Of a DNA stretch of 64,000 bases, positions 19,275 to 28,493 are shown piece after piece; within the stretch, counting starts at the first letter, position 1; every line of letters begins with the position of its first letter. A program made the position numbers and the translations under genes. Under the pieces are notes generated by a model, which was not told the DNA's origin, made no database searches, and saw nothing but the letters and a program-made list of their open reading frames with translations. This DNA comes from Xanthocytophaga flava (lineage in GTDB: Bacteria; Bacteroidota; Bacteroidia; Cytophagales; 172606-1): assembly GCA_030068525.1 (NCBI GenBank), contig JASJOS010000006.1, positions 310,001-374,000 on the forward strand, in the 5' to 3' direction.

Positions 19275-19724
19275 ATGAAACCTTTGATCGTTCTCTTTGT
19301 CGTTTTTGCTCTTAGTATAGGAATTATGTGGCTGGCGTTTGCCTCAATAAATTATATGCTGGCAGGAAGAATTGCGTTGGCTGCTATGTTAGTACTTACA
19401 GCTTTTGGGCACTTTAAATTTGTTGAGGGAATGGAGATGATGATACCGGATTTTCTTCCATTTAAACGCTTTTTTGTATATAGCACAGGGATATTGGAAT
19501 TGCTTGCTGCTGTGGGATTACTTTTTGATTCTACTTTTGAGATTACAGGTTTATTGCTGATTATCTTCTTTGTATTAATCCTTCCATCCAATATTCAGGC
19601 AAGCATGCGTCATATCAATATTGAAAAGGGAACATTGGATGGGCCGGGATTGTCATATCTATGGTTTCGGGTGCCATTACAGATCTTATTTATCGGATGG
19701 ACCTATTTTGTTACACTACGATAG
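19275..19724 (+). CDS. DoxX-like membrane protein
   Basis: 149 residues with four predicted membrane helices. The pattern LAFASINYMLAGRIALAAM, AFGHFKFVEGM and GILELLAAVGLL resembles DoxX/DoxD-type proteins of Bacteroidota; no catalytic site is visible. It is probably an inner-membrane protein of unknown role. It stands alone with a candidate promoter, downstream of the Crp/Fnr gene, and converges on the lipoprotein gene that ends five bases later. Confidence 0.7.
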   Translation: MKPLIVLFVVFALSIGIMWLAFASINYMLAGRIALAAMLVLTAFGHFKFVEGMEMMIPDFLPFKRFFVYSTGILELLAAVGLLFDSTFEITGLLLIIFFVLILPSNIQASMRHINIEKGTLDGPGLSYLWFRVPLQILFIGWTYFVTLR

Positions 19725-19729
19725 TTAAC

Positions 19730-20518
19730 TTACTTTTTCTCTGCTAATCCATAGGTTATTCCTATTTCCCGAAAAAAGTTTTTCAATAGATCCCATTTTT
19801 CAGAACAGAAATCGCCAAGCTGAACTTTAGGAGAATGTTCTTCATTTTGACATTCAAAACAGAGTTCTATAAAGGCAAATGCTTTATTTTGAACATTATA
19901 GAAAACAATCTTATGTCTTGGGGTATAGCATAGACTTATGGTTTGCATTACTCGTCCATTGTGATAAGAATAGTTGTAAAGGATATCTGTTAACTTATTA
20001 ATCTGTGAATCAGATAAAATCAGACTGTCTCTTGTTCTATTGACTTTAACAGGTAGAGAATCAGTTTTGATTTTATAAATAGGTTCAGTTCTAATTTCGA
20101 TAACCGAATCATTGTTTATATCCGGCTTGGCAGGTATGTACTCTATTTCGGGTAATGACTGTTCAGTTTCTTCTGAGATCTCATTTTCTTCGTTCTCAAA
20201 AGAAATTACCTCAATTCGTTTTACTTTATTGAAAGGATAAAACCTTCTACGTTCTTTTATGGAGTATCGATGAGTATATTGACAGTGAGAATTCTCTGAT
20301 TGGGGATTATTGGTGGAAAATGGAATAGAGTCAATGTGAGGTAAAGGCATTTCAGGAGAACCTTTGTCAACTAGCTCAACTTCTACAGAAGAAACAGCCA
20401 TTTTGTAATCTTCTTTTATGTGATTTGAAGGATAACAAGCAGATAGCCACACACAAACTAATGTTATCTGCCAGAAAACTAATGATTTATTTTTGAACAG
20501 TTTGTACCAGTGATGCAT
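19730..20518 (-). CDS. Hypothetical lipoprotein
   Basis: 262 residues. A hydrophobic N-terminus ends in LSAC (Cys at about 28), a good lipobox. The middle (about 60-150) is polar, rich in Glu/Pro and probably disordered; the C-terminal 100 residues contain a compact region (KINTLTDILYNYSYHNGR-like segment and FYNVQNKAFAFIELCFECQ). No family recognised. Its start overlaps the 3' end of the GH1 beta-glucosidase by 32 bases, so the two genes are probably co-transcribed. Confidence 0.6.
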   Translation of the reverse strand: MHHWYKLFKNKSLVFWQITLVCVWLSACYPSNHIKEDYKMAVSSVEVELVDKGSPEMPLPHIDSIPFSTNNPQSENSHCQYTHRYSIKERRRFYPFNKVKRIEVISFENEENEISEETEQSLPEIEYIPAKPDINNDSVIEIRTEPIYKIKTDSLPVKVNRTRDSLILSDSQINKLTDILYNYSYHNGRVMQTISLCYTPRHKIVFYNVQNKAFAFIELCFECQNEEHSPKVQLGDFCSEKWDLLKNFFREIGITYGLAEKK

Positions 20519-21854
20519 TCAGGAGGGTGGTTTGTTGCGAAATCCAGTCCCGATACCAGTAGCCAGAATCTTTGATAATACGCTGTTGGGTGTCAAAGTC
20601 TATATGTACTAATCCAAACCGGGGGCGATATCCTTCCGCCCATTCAAAGTTATCCATAAAAGTCCATACAAAATAACCATCAACCCGGATTCCTTCTTCT
20701 CTGGCTCGCAATACCTGTGCTATGTGGTCTTTAAGATACTGTGTTCGTTTGGTATCATGTACACGATTACTTTCAACTTTGTCTGGAAACGCTGCCCCAT
20801 TTTCGGTGACAAATATCTTCTTTACCCCTGGATAAGACGCAAATTTATGGAGCATTTGATAAATACATTCCGGATACACTTCCCAGCCCATAAGAGTAGG
20901 TTCAATACCGCGATTAGCGGCCTTTACCAGATCTGCATTGACAAAAGGCATCCACCAGGAATATTTGGCTACTTCGCGGGTGTAGTTCTGAATGCCAATA
21001 AAGTCATATTCGAAGGGAAGTAATTTCTCATCGCCATTTCGAAAATACTTTTCTACCCTGTTTAAAAACGGCAGATCTTTTACAGGGTATCCCATTCCCA
21101 ATGATGGCTCTATATACAATCGGTTGAGCAAAGCATCTACACGTTGGGCTGCCTGTACATCACGAGGGGAGTTACTGAATGGCGTTACATAGGAACAGGA
21201 AAATGTAGTGCCGACCTGTGCCTGTGGCTGATAATGCTTTACGATACGTGCTCCTTCTGCCTGACATAAAGCCGCATGATGCATAGCAGGAATAAAGTTT
21301 TTTAACCAGCGTTTGCCAGGAGCATGAATGCCTAGAAAGTATCCGGCTCCTGTAAATACCATTGGCTCATTAAGAATCATCCAGTATTTTACACGATCTC
21401 CGAAGTGTTTAAGACAGATTTCGCTATAATCCTTAAACCAGTCTACCACATGTCGGTTAGTCCAGCCACCTTTTTGTTCCAGCACGTGTGGCAAATCCCA
21501 GTGATACAGAGTAACCCAGGGTTCAATCCCTCTTTTAATACAACTATCAATCAGACGATTGTAGAAATCAATACCTTTTTGATTTACGTGTCCTGTTCCC
21601 TGAGGCATGATACGTGACCAAGCAATTGAGAAACGAAAATGTCGAATACCCAGCGACTGCATAATATCCAGATCAGCTTCGTATCTATGATAGAAATCAC
21701 AGCTTACATTGGCTGTCTGGTTCAGATAGGTATTTCCTTTTTTATTGGAAAACGCATCCCATACAGATAATCCTTTACCATCTTCCTGCCAAGCACCTTC
21801 AATCTGATAGGCAGCTACTGAGGTTCCCCAATAAAAATCGTTTGATTGACTCAC
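20487..21854 (-). CDS. GH1 family beta-glucosidase
   Basis: 455 residues, the normal GH1 length. The acid/base Glu is in ILNEP (E163) and the nucleophile in VTENGA (E351); FYWGTSVAAYQIEGAW is the GH1 N-terminal signature. There is no signal peptide, so it is probably cytoplasmic and hydrolyses beta-glucosides or beta-galactosides taken up by the cell; the exact substrate is not readable. It overlaps the downstream lipoprotein gene. No sugar transporter or regulator neighbours it. Confidence 0.95.
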   Translation of the reverse strand: MSQSNDFYWGTSVAAYQIEGAWQEDGKGLSVWDAFSNKKGNTYLNQTANVSCDFYHRYEADLDIMQSLGIRHFRFSIAWSRIMPQGTGHVNQKGIDFYNRLIDSCIKRGIEPWVTLYHWDLPHVLEQKGGWTNRHVVDWFKDYSEICLKHFGDRVKYWMILNEPMVFTGAGYFLGIHAPGKRWLKNFIPAMHHAALCQAEGARIVKHYQPQAQVGTTFSCSYVTPFSNSPRDVQAAQRVDALLNRLYIEPSLGMGYPVKDLPFLNRVEKYFRNGDEKLLPFEYDFIGIQNYTREVAKYSWWMPFVNADLVKAANRGIEPTLMGWEVYPECIYQMLHKFASYPGVKKIFVTENGAAFPDKVESNRVHDTKRTQYLKDHIAQVLRAREEGIRVDGYFVWTFMDNFEWAEGYRPRFGLVHIDFDTQQRIIKDSGYWYRDWISQQTTLLNASLVQTVQK

Positions 21855-21957
21855 TATTTATTTTGTTAATGGAGAAAATACTCCCTCTGAAAACAGAAAG
21901 TGTATTTTCTCAGATACTGTTCATTCTATTTCTGCCAAGATCAACCTCTGTTACCTC

Positions 21958-22947
21958 TTATTTTACATGATTAGCAATTACCTGATCTATAATCTTTTCA
22001 GTGATATCCGGATAGCTAACGGGAATTGTTTGACCATATTTGAGCCACTCAGCTATTTTGGGTAAGTGTTTTTTCTTGAATTTTTTTATAACAGGTACAC
22101 CCATTTTTTCCAGAGCCGCTGCATTGCAGTGCTGCTCATATTGATTTTTCATAGGAATAACTAATACTTTCTTCTTCAAAAACAATGCCTCCGCAGGTGT
22201 TTCAAAACCAGCTCCACACAGAATCCCCGTACTAGAGGTCATGCTTTTTATAAAACCATCATTGTTGACAGGTTGTATACTCACATTGTTGGTAACAACT
22301 GGGGTTTTGCAATGCTTGGAGAAAACTTCCCAGCGAGCATCAGGCAAACGGGTTAGCATATCCTGCAGATGTTCGTCATCATAGGAGGGAAGGTATACTG
22401 TATAATGTCCATTGTCTGTAGGCTTCAGTTCCCGTATCTGCTGACGGATAACAGGGGTAAACGTATGATCATCATACGACTGAAAATGGAAGCCATACGC
22501 ACTGGTAGTTGGTGCATAGGATTGTAACACTAGCTTACCAATAGGGTCTACTGTATCGGGTACAGGAGCTTTGGGAGATAGCACAGCTGACTGATGACTT
22601 AGGCCAATACACTCTTTTTTGCGAAGACGACATGCCCATGCTGTAACAGGTTCAAAGTCATTTAAAACCAGATCATAGGATTCTACAGGCACACTGCGTA
22701 TTTCCTTGATAAATTGTTTGGATTTGGCCTGTTTGAAAGTCTTATATAAGTCTACTCCACCTTTCTTTCCAAAGACAAAGTATAATCCATGAAGTTTATA
22801 TTTGATCTCATAAGGAAGAGATATATCTACCTGCTTTCCACTGACAAGCAGATCTACTTCTCCTTTTTTTTGTAATAAGGGGATAATATCTCTGGCACGG
22901 CTTAAATGTCCGTTACCAGTTCCCTGAATAGCATAAAGTATTTTCAT
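21958..22947 (-). CDS. Glycosyltransferase-like protein (MJ1255/VC2487 type)
   Basis: 329 residues, GT-B-like. The N-terminus KILYAIQGTGNGHLSRARD is the nucleotide-sugar glycosyltransferase (UGT/MurG-like) opening. The C-terminal half has GAGFETPAEALFLKKKVLVIP and the EQHCNAA segment, typical of the conserved MJ1255/VC2487 family. No signal peptide is present. Donor and acceptor are unknown. It is monocistronic with a 104-base gap to the GH1 gene. Confidence 0.8.
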   Translation of the reverse strand: MKILYAIQGTGNGHLSRARDIIPLLQKKGEVDLLVSGKQVDISLPYEIKYKLHGLYFVFGKKGGVDLYKTFKQAKSKQFIKEIRSVPVESYDLVLNDFEPVTAWACRLRKKECIGLSHQSAVLSPKAPVPDTVDPIGKLVLQSYAPTTSAYGFHFQSYDDHTFTPVIRQQIRELKPTDNGHYTVYLPSYDDEHLQDMLTRLPDARWEVFSKHCKTPVVTNNVSIQPVNNDGFIKSMTSSTGILCGAGFETPAEALFLKKKVLVIPMKNQYEQHCNAAALEKMGVPVIKKFKKKHLPKIAEWLKYGQTIPVSYPDITEKIIDQVIANHVK

Positions 22948-23064
22948 AAGTTACTATATTAATATGAGATGGGTAAGTTAAAAAATACTGAATTGTAGTA
23001 CAAACGGCGTTTGTATGCGATATGTACGTTTTCCCTTTCTCATTGATGTTGTTTTACAATAAAT

Positions 23065-23094
23065 AACCCCACAAGTGAATACACTTGCGGGGTT
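23065..23094 (-). terminator. Hairpin downstream of the candidate small gene (minus)
   Basis: AACCCCACAAGTG (23065-23077) pairs with CACTTGCGGGGTT (23082-23094) with one mismatch and a 4-base loop. On the minus strand it is followed by TTATTTATT, a weak T-run. It lies 43 bases after the stop of the 36-residue ORF at 23137-23247, which supports a transcript ending here. Confidence 0.5.
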
Positions 23095-23136
23095 ACGATG
23101 CAGGCTAAAAAATACAATCGAATGGGTTTTGATGTA

Positions 23137-23247
23137 TCATAAAGTTTTACCCGCCTTTGGATGGCGTAATGCAGCATTCTGAAAAAATATACGATACAAG
23201 AACAAACGTTCCTGTACATACTGACGGATAAACATAAATAGTTTCAT
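23137..23247 (-). CDS. Possible 36-residue basic protein
   Basis: A short frame from ATG 23247 to TGA 23137 encodes MKLFMFIRQYVQERLFLYR followed by IFFQNAALRHPKAGKTL. It is basic and amphipathic with no Cys. It fills part of a 415-base gap between the glycosyltransferase and DUF502 genes and is followed by a terminator-like hairpin. No clear ribosome-binding site is visible. It could be a genuine small protein or chance; codon composition cannot decide for so few residues. The rest of the gap (22948-23064 and 23248-23362) shows no other gene. Confidence 0.35.
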   Translation of the reverse strand: MKLFMFIRQYVQERLFLYRIFFQNAALRHPKAGKTL

Positions 23248-23362
23248 GGCATAGATACGTTTGCGAATACACGAAAGTACATTTCACATATGAATTGATA
23301 ATTATCCAGACATGAAGTTTATGTTAAGAATTACTCGGTTTACAAGCAATCTGTGTGCAACA

Positions 23363-23917
23363 TTATTCTACTACTCCACCTGAAACGATAAATTTCATAA
23401 TAGCTGTAGCTGAGGTATTGAGCATTGTTACATTTTCTCGTGGTACAATGTATAAATCACCTGAGAAATTATAGGAATGGGGTAAGTATACTGCTACTTT
23501 CTCTTCAATACCCAGATCATCCAGGTTTTGCTGTGTAATGAAACCAAGCTTATACAAAGAAGCTTCCTTATTAAGAAGTACCAGAACAGGCTGGTTGAAT
23601 TTCTTTTTGTCTCCCACAAATGCTGAAATCAGATCTTTTAGAGAAGAATAGATAATACGAACCAGTGGTAGTTTGGTGATTAGCTTTTCCAGTGAAAAGA
23701 AGATGGGTTTAACAATAAAGGAAGACCCAATATAACCGGTTAGGGTAAGTCCTGCCAGAACAATTGCCATCCCGACACCAGGATAATGATCCAGAGGAAG
23801 CAGATTATCAAGCCATTGGAAGGATGCTATCAACACATAAATAGTGACACCGATAGGGGCACAGAAAATCAGACCACGAACGAGATATTTAAATACAGCA
23901 GTAATGAGTCGGTTCAT
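23363..23917 (-). CDS. DUF502 family membrane protein
   Basis: 184 residues. Two N-terminal membrane helices (about 14-34 and 45-68) are followed by a soluble beta-rich domain (LVLLNKEASLYKLGFITQQ; YLPHSYNFSGDLYIVPRENV), the DUF502 architecture. It is a conserved inner-membrane protein of unknown function. It lies 106 bases after ispH on the same strand but a minus-strand terminator separates them. Confidence 0.88.
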   Translation of the reverse strand: MNRLITAVFKYLVRGLIFCAPIGVTIYVLIASFQWLDNLLPLDHYPGVGMAIVLAGLTLTGYIGSSFIVKPIFFSLEKLITKLPLVRIIYSSLKDLISAFVGDKKKFNQPVLVLLNKEASLYKLGFITQQNLDDLGIEEKVAVYLPHSYNFSGDLYIVPRENVTMLNTSATAIMKFIVSGGVVE

Positions 23918-23974
23918 AAGGTAAAGGTAAGTGTTTGCAATGCTGCAAATAGAGACACAATTTTTTGCAAAAAT

Positions 23975-24005
23975 AAAAAAGGCTTCACATTCGTAAAGCC
24001 TTTTT
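23975..24005 (-). terminator. Intrinsic terminator downstream of ispH
   Basis: AAAAAGGCTT (23976-23985) pairs with AAGCCTTTTT (23996-24005). Read on the minus strand the hairpin is followed by TTTTTTATTTTTG. It lies 19 bases after the ispH stop and uncouples ispH from DUF502. Confidence 0.8.
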
Positions 24006-24023
24006 GTAAAGAGTGATTGGCTT

Positions 24024-24917
24024 TTAGTGTGCCATCATCGGAAGGTTTTCAATATAACGTGCTACATTTTCCATCAACCACATGGGTGTAGAGGTAGCTC
24101 CGCAGATTCCTACAGATTTCATATTATCAAACCATTCAGCATTGAGTTCAGTTTCGTTTTCAATAAAATAACTGCGACTATTTTCAGATTGGCATACTCC
24201 AAAAAGGGCTTTTCCATTTGAACTCTTCTTACCACTTACAAATACAATTACATCGTGTTCATGGGAAAACTTACGAAGTTGAGGTTCACGGTTTGATACT
24301 TGCCGGCATATGCTATCATTGGCATCTAGCATTACATCCAGACTAGCCTCAGGATTTATTTTGTGAATCCGCTCTTCAATGCGATCTTTCATTTTATAAA
24401 ATCCTTGTGTGCTTTTGGTTGTCTGGCTAAACAGACTGACAGGTCGGGAAAAATCAATCTTATCCAGATCTTCTTCCGTAGTGATAACAATGGCTTTATC
24501 CTGTGTTTGACCCGTTAGACCAATTACCTCTGCATGTCCTACCTGACCATAAATCACAATCTGCCCATTTTCTTCTTCCATCTTGTCAAAAGCATGTTTT
24601 ACCCTGTTTTGTAATTTCAATACTACAGGGCAAGAGGCGTCAATCAGTTCAATATTATTTTTCAATGCCAGTTCATACGTAGCTGGAGGTTCACCATGTG
24701 CCCGAATCAGTAATTTGCAGTCATGCAGTTCTTTCATCTGTTCGCGGTCTATGATACGTAAACCTTTATCATGCAACCGTTTTACTTCCATACTATTATG
24801 AACAATGTCTCCCAGACAATAAAGAACCTCGGCTGTTTCCATTTCATCTTCCGCCATTTGAATAGCATATTCTACACCAAAACAATACCCGGAATTTTTA
24901 TCAATGGTCACTTTCAT
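24024..24917 (-). CDS. ispH: 4-hydroxy-3-methylbut-2-enyl diphosphate reductase
   Basis: 297 residues, normal for IspH, the last enzyme of the MEP isoprenoid pathway, which makes IPP and DMAPP using a [4Fe-4S] cluster. The three cluster cysteines are visible: C12 (SGYCFGV), the Cys in DASCPVV and the Cys in DSICRQVSNRE. The substrate-binding GATSTP motif is near the C-terminus. It has its own terminator and lies 81 bases from cmk. IspG is encoded about 35 kb away in this window. Confidence 0.97.
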   Translation of the reverse strand: MKVTIDKNSGYCFGVEYAIQMAEDEMETAEVLYCLGDIVHNSMEVKRLHDKGLRIIDREQMKELHDCKLLIRAHGEPPATYELALKNNIELIDASCPVVLKLQNRVKHAFDKMEEENGQIVIYGQVGHAEVIGLTGQTQDKAIVITTEEDLDKIDFSRPVSLFSQTTKSTQGFYKMKDRIEERIHKINPEASLDVMLDANDSICRQVSNREPQLRKFSHEHDVIVFVSGKKSSNGKALFGVCQSENSRSYFIENETELNAEWFDNMKSVGICGATSTPMWLMENVARYIENLPMMAH

Positions 24918-24998
24918 ATGTAATTAAATAAACAGTTAATACTGTTAGTGTTAAAATGGAAGAATTGTAATCTTCTTTAAACGAATTTTTATGACAAA

Positions 24999-25700
24999 TC
25001 AATGACTTTCCTTTTGTTCCTTTTCAATCATCTTACTGATCGCCAAATTTACTACAAATTCAATTTGTTCTTCTATCGTAATATAAGTAGTATCTAGCAA
25101 ATACGAATCTGGTGATTGGACAAGTGGGCTTTCTTTGCGAGTAGTGTCCAACAAATCCCGGTGCTTCAGATTTTCAATAATATCTTCCAGATCCACCATA
25201 TCACCTTTCGCCATTAATTCCTGCTGACGCCGATAGGCTCTCACGTTCATATCGGCATTCATAAATATTTTAAGTTCCGCATCCGGAAAAACTGTAGTAC
25301 CAATATCTCTGCCATCCATAACAATCCCCCGTTTATGACCCACTTTTTGCTGTAATGTAACCAATGCCTTTCTGACCTCTGGTACTGCACTTACTTCACT
25401 GACCCGTTCTGAAATATACATCTTACGGATTTCTTCTTCAACATTTAATCCATTCAAATAAGTTTCACTGGCGTTAGTCTTTGAATTGTATTTAAACTGG
25501 ATATTTATTTTTTGTAATGCTTCGTTAACCTGGCGGGGATCAGTAAGTGTGATATAATTTTGGTGAAAGTACAGCGTTACAGCACGGTACATGGCACCCG
25601 TATCAATATAGGCATATTTAAGCTTCTCAGCTACTTTTTTGGCGGTAGTACTTTTGCCACAGGCTGAGTATCCGTCAATGGCTACAATAATTTTTTTCAT
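24999..25700 (-). CDS. cmk: Cytidylate kinase
   Basis: 233 residues. P-loop GYSACGKSTT (about 8-17), the (d)CMP kinase segment IDTGAMYRAVTLYF, and GRDIGTTVFPDA, all CMP-kinase signatures. It phosphorylates CMP and dCMP in the cytoplasm. A cmk-ispH neighbourhood is frequent in bacteria, and the two genes are co-directional here with an 81-base gap. Confidence 0.96.
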   Translation of the reverse strand: MKKIIVAIDGYSACGKSTTAKKVAEKLKYAYIDTGAMYRAVTLYFHQNYITLTDPRQVNEALQKINIQFKYNSKTNASETYLNGLNVEEEIRKMYISERVSEVSAVPEVRKALVTLQQKVGHKRGIVMDGRDIGTTVFPDAELKIFMNADMNVRAYRRQQELMAKGDMVDLEDIIENLKHRDLLDTTRKESPLVQSPDSYLLDTTYITIEEQIEFVVNLAISKMIEKEQKESH

Positions 25701-25851
25701 TTTGTAAGGGTAAAATACCGGAAAAATGATTTACAGACTTTATCTGTTTGCAGGCAGAATGATTGTCTGGAAATAAAACAACTCTGCAAATATAAAAACC
25801 TCTTGCTTATAGAAATGTGTTTTTCTTTGAAGTTGTATTGAAGAGGAATAA

Positions 25852-25886
25852 AAAAGAGAACGCAACCCTATGTGGAGTTGCGTTCT
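25852..25886 (-). terminator. Intrinsic terminator of the small lipoprotein genes (minus)
   Basis: AGAACGCAAC (25857-25866) pairs with GTTGCGTTCT (25877-25886). On the minus strand the hairpin is followed by CTTTTTTATT. It is 110 bases past the stop of the lipoprotein gene at 25996 and isolates it from cmk. The rest of 25701-25995 holds nothing recognisable. Confidence 0.75.
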
Positions 25887-25995
25887 GCTTGAAGAAGAGT
25901 AAATATATTTTTCAATTATAGTTTCAATGGAATGATTGCAAAAGAAATAGTAGCCTGTAAGTAATCAGGTTATTGGTTGATTGATACTTTGCCTA

Positions 25996-26127
25996 TTAAC
26001 GTCTATCGTGTTTCTTTCTGGAATGTTCTACACTAAAGCTGCGTTTAGGCTGCCAAGCTTGTTGTGGTGGATGATAACAGGAAGCCAGAATAGCACCAAG
26101 AATAGTCATAGCGATGATTTTTTTCAT
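25996..26127 (-). CDS. Tiny lipoprotein, 43 residues
   Basis: ATG 26127 to TAA 25996. The N-terminus MKKIIAMTILGAILASC is a complete type II signal peptide with lipobox LASC (Cys 17), leaving a mature peptide of only 27 residues containing AWQPK and ending RKKHDRR, highly basic. It is a paralogue of the 48-residue product at 26262-26408 (shared AW-x-PK and the RKH-x-x-R-like end). Two consecutive genes of this shape and a terminator after them make chance unlikely. Function unknown. Confidence 0.7.
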   Translation of the reverse strand: MKKIIAMTILGAILASCYHPPQQAWQPKRSFSVEHSRKKHDRR

Positions 26128-26261
26128 AGCTGTAGTAAATTAACGATTAAATTTTTTAGTTATGTTCTCTGTTCGTAAATACCACTAAGTGAGTAATGGT
26201 GACTCTGTCTTTCAATCTGTTGATGTAAGAATTAAACGCCTGATGAATAACTTAATTCCTC

Positions 26262-26408
26262 TTAACGTTTCTGGTGTTTCCTTGGGCTTTTGAATGAATC
26301 TCTTGAGTGATCCTTTGGTGTCCAGGCTTTAATGAGTGGATTATTATAACGTGGAGCACAAGCTGCAAGGCTTATACTTATTATCAGAAATGTACAAAGC
26401 TTTTTCAT
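26262..26408 (-). CDS. Tiny lipoprotein, 48 residues
   Basis: ATG 26408 to TAA 26262. MKKLCTFLIISISLAAC gives a lipobox LAAC (Cys 17); the mature part has AWTPKDHSRD and ends SPRKHQKR, basic and His-containing. It is a paralogue of the smaller lipoprotein at 25996-26127, 134 bases downstream. The 134-base gap between them (26128-26261) holds no other gene. Mature regions of about 30 residues suggest an envelope-attached basic peptide; no function can be assigned. Confidence 0.7.
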   Translation of the reverse strand: MKKLCTFLIISISLAACAPRYNNPLIKAWTPKDHSRDSFKSPRKHQKR

Positions 26409-26456
26409 GTTCCTATGGCTGGTTAATATTGTTTAAAATTGTTGAGGCTACTCACT

Positions 26457-26476
26457 AATTGATTTGATAATCAATT
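26457..26476. promoter_or_regulatory. 20-bp palindrome between the lipoprotein and adenine deaminase genes
   Basis: AATTGATT-TGAT-AATCAATT has 8-base perfect arms and a 4-base centre. It sits in the divergent region 26409-26635, 49 bases before the lipoprotein start and 160 bases before the ade ATG. It may be an operator; no matching regulator is nearby. Confidence 0.4.
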
Positions 26477-26635
26477 GGTTTGAATCGGTTTTTCTTTTTA
26501 TTTTTTAATTCCATAACCTTGTTAGAAGGTAACCAGCTAATTGTATACAGGATTATCTGTTTTCGGTTATATGTATGTTTTGTTTTTATTTGCCACATTA
26601 TTCGATAGTTAGACTCTATTTCGCTGATTTTTTAA

Positions 26636-28264
26636 ATGAACACTTTAGATATAACAGGACAACTGGTTGATATACACCAGAAGAGAATTTACCCTGCCAG
26701 AATTGTTATCCAACATGGTAAAATTGCGGAGATAACTCCCATAGAGTCAGCACCAGAGGTATTTATAATTCCCGGTTTTGTGGATGCGCATGTACATATC
26801 GAAAGTTCGATGCTTACTCCCTGTCAGTTTGCTCGTCTGGCAGTGGTTCATGGTACGATAGCTACTGTTTCAGATCCTCATGAGATTGGAAATGTGCTGG
26901 GTCTGGAAGGTGTAAGGTATATGATTGAAAATGGTAAGATGGTTCCCTTTTATTTCAATTTTGGAGCTCCATCGTGCGTGCCAGCCACTATTTTTGAAAC
27001 AGCAGGTGCCGAGATAACAGTGGATGATGTCCAGGAGTTATTGCAAATGGAGGAAATAAAGTATCTCGCGGAAATGATGAACTACCCGGGTGTGTTGCAC
27101 CAAGATGCTTCCGTAATGGCAAAAATTGGGGCTGCGAAAAAGGTAGGCAAACCTGTAGATGGTCATGCTCCCGGATTGAGAGGAGAGCAGGCATTGACAT
27201 ATATAGAGGCAGGTATTAGCACTGATCATGAATGTTTTACAGCAGAAGAGGCGTTGGATAAGCTGAAAGGAGGGATGAAAATACTGATTCGTGAAGGAAG
27301 TGCGGCCAAGAATTTTGAGGCGTTGATTGGACTTCTACCTGACTATCCAGATCAGATGATGTTTTGTTCTGATGACAAACATCCCGATAGCTTGGTTTCG
27401 GGACATATCAATGTGTTGGCTGCCAGAGCGGTAGAGAAAGGTTGTGATGTGTTTGATGTCTTACAGGTAGCTTGTATAAATCCTGTGTTACATTATAAAC
27501 TGGATTCGGGGTTGATTCGGGTTGGAGATAATGCAGATTTGGTTGTTGTACAGGACTTGAAATCTTTTAACGTGTTGCAAACCTACATTAAAGGAAGCTT
27601 GGTTGCTGAGAATGGTCAGACAAATATTTCATCTTTTGAAAGTAAGATTATCAATCACTTTGACGTTTCTTTCAAATCTTCTGACCAATTCCTTGTCAAA
27701 GATAGTGGAAAACAGATTATAGTGATAGAGGCCATTGATGGGCAGCTTATAACAAATAAGCTAACTTATCAGCCACTTGTCCAAAATGGGTACATTCAAA
27801 GTGATGTTGAAAACGATATACTGAAAATTGCTGTTGTGAATCGCTACCATGAAGCGCCTGTTGTAATAGGATTTATTAAGAATATGGGATTAAAAGAGGG
27901 AGCTCTGGCATCATCAGTGGCACATGACTCACACAATATTATAGTAGTAGGAGTAGATGATGAGTCTATATGCAAAGCTGTGAATCTAATTGTTGAAGCC
28001 AAAGGGGGATTAGCTGGTGTGACCCAACAGGAAGAACAGGTTATTCCTTTACCAATTGCTGGTTTGATGACAGGGGTAGATGGCTATCTAGTGGCTCAGC
28101 AGTATGAGAATCTGGATTTGATGGCCAAAAAAATGGGCAGTACCTTATTATCTCCCTTTATGACATTATCTTTTATGGCATTGCTCGTGATTCCATCTTT
28201 GAAACTAAGTGACAAAGGTTTATTTGATGGAGATATATTTCAGTTTGTGCCAGTGGTAAGTTAA
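26636..28264 (+). CDS. ade: Adenine deaminase
   Basis: 542 residues, the usual Ade length, amidohydrolase superfamily. The metal-binding HVHIES (GFVDAHVHIESSM) follows the N-terminal beta sandwich. The family-specific TVSDPHEIGNVLG, HAPGLRG and CSDDKHPDSL segments and the C-terminal VAHDSHNIIVVG region are all intact. It converts adenine to hypoxanthine in purine salvage. Start ATG at 26636. It is monocistronic, divergent from the tiny lipoprotein genes. Confidence 0.96.
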   Translation: MNTLDITGQLVDIHQKRIYPARIVIQHGKIAEITPIESAPEVFIIPGFVDAHVHIESSMLTPCQFARLAVVHGTIATVSDPHEIGNVLGLEGVRYMIENGKMVPFYFNFGAPSCVPATIFETAGAEITVDDVQELLQMEEIKYLAEMMNYPGVLHQDASVMAKIGAAKKVGKPVDGHAPGLRGEQALTYIEAGISTDHECFTAEEALDKLKGGMKILIREGSAAKNFEALIGLLPDYPDQMMFCSDDKHPDSLVSGHINVLAARAVEKGCDVFDVLQVACINPVLHYKLDSGLIRVGDNADLVVVQDLKSFNVLQTYIKGSLVAENGQTNISSFESKIINHFDVSFKSSDQFLVKDSGKQIIVIEAIDGQLITNKLTYQPLVQNGYIQSDVENDILKIAVVNRYHEAPVVIGFIKNMGLKEGALASSVAHDSHNIIVVGVDDESICKAVNLIVEAKGGLAGVTQQEEQVIPLPIAGLMTGVDGYLVAQQYENLDLMAKKMGSTLLSPFMTLSFMALLVIPSLKLSDKGLFDGDIFQFVPVVS

Positions 28265-28493
28265 TGTTGCCTCATAAAATGTGTCTGAAATATGTCGAAT
28301 TGTGGAGAATATATCCCAGTTTGGACATATAAAAAGAGAAGTTTGGCGTGGGTTATAAATTGAGTTTTTTTAATTAAGTTATTGATATTCAGTATATTGT
28401 CGTATAGATTGAAGATTCGCTGTCGTTTGTGCACACATTTTTTAGCAAAAGCTGTATTAATATTATTTTTTGATACACTAAACTATTTCAAAG

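Noticed and set aside
21480-21530. tRNA-like GGTTCAATCCC
   Set aside because: It lies within the GH1 gene and no acceptor or anticodon arms surround it.
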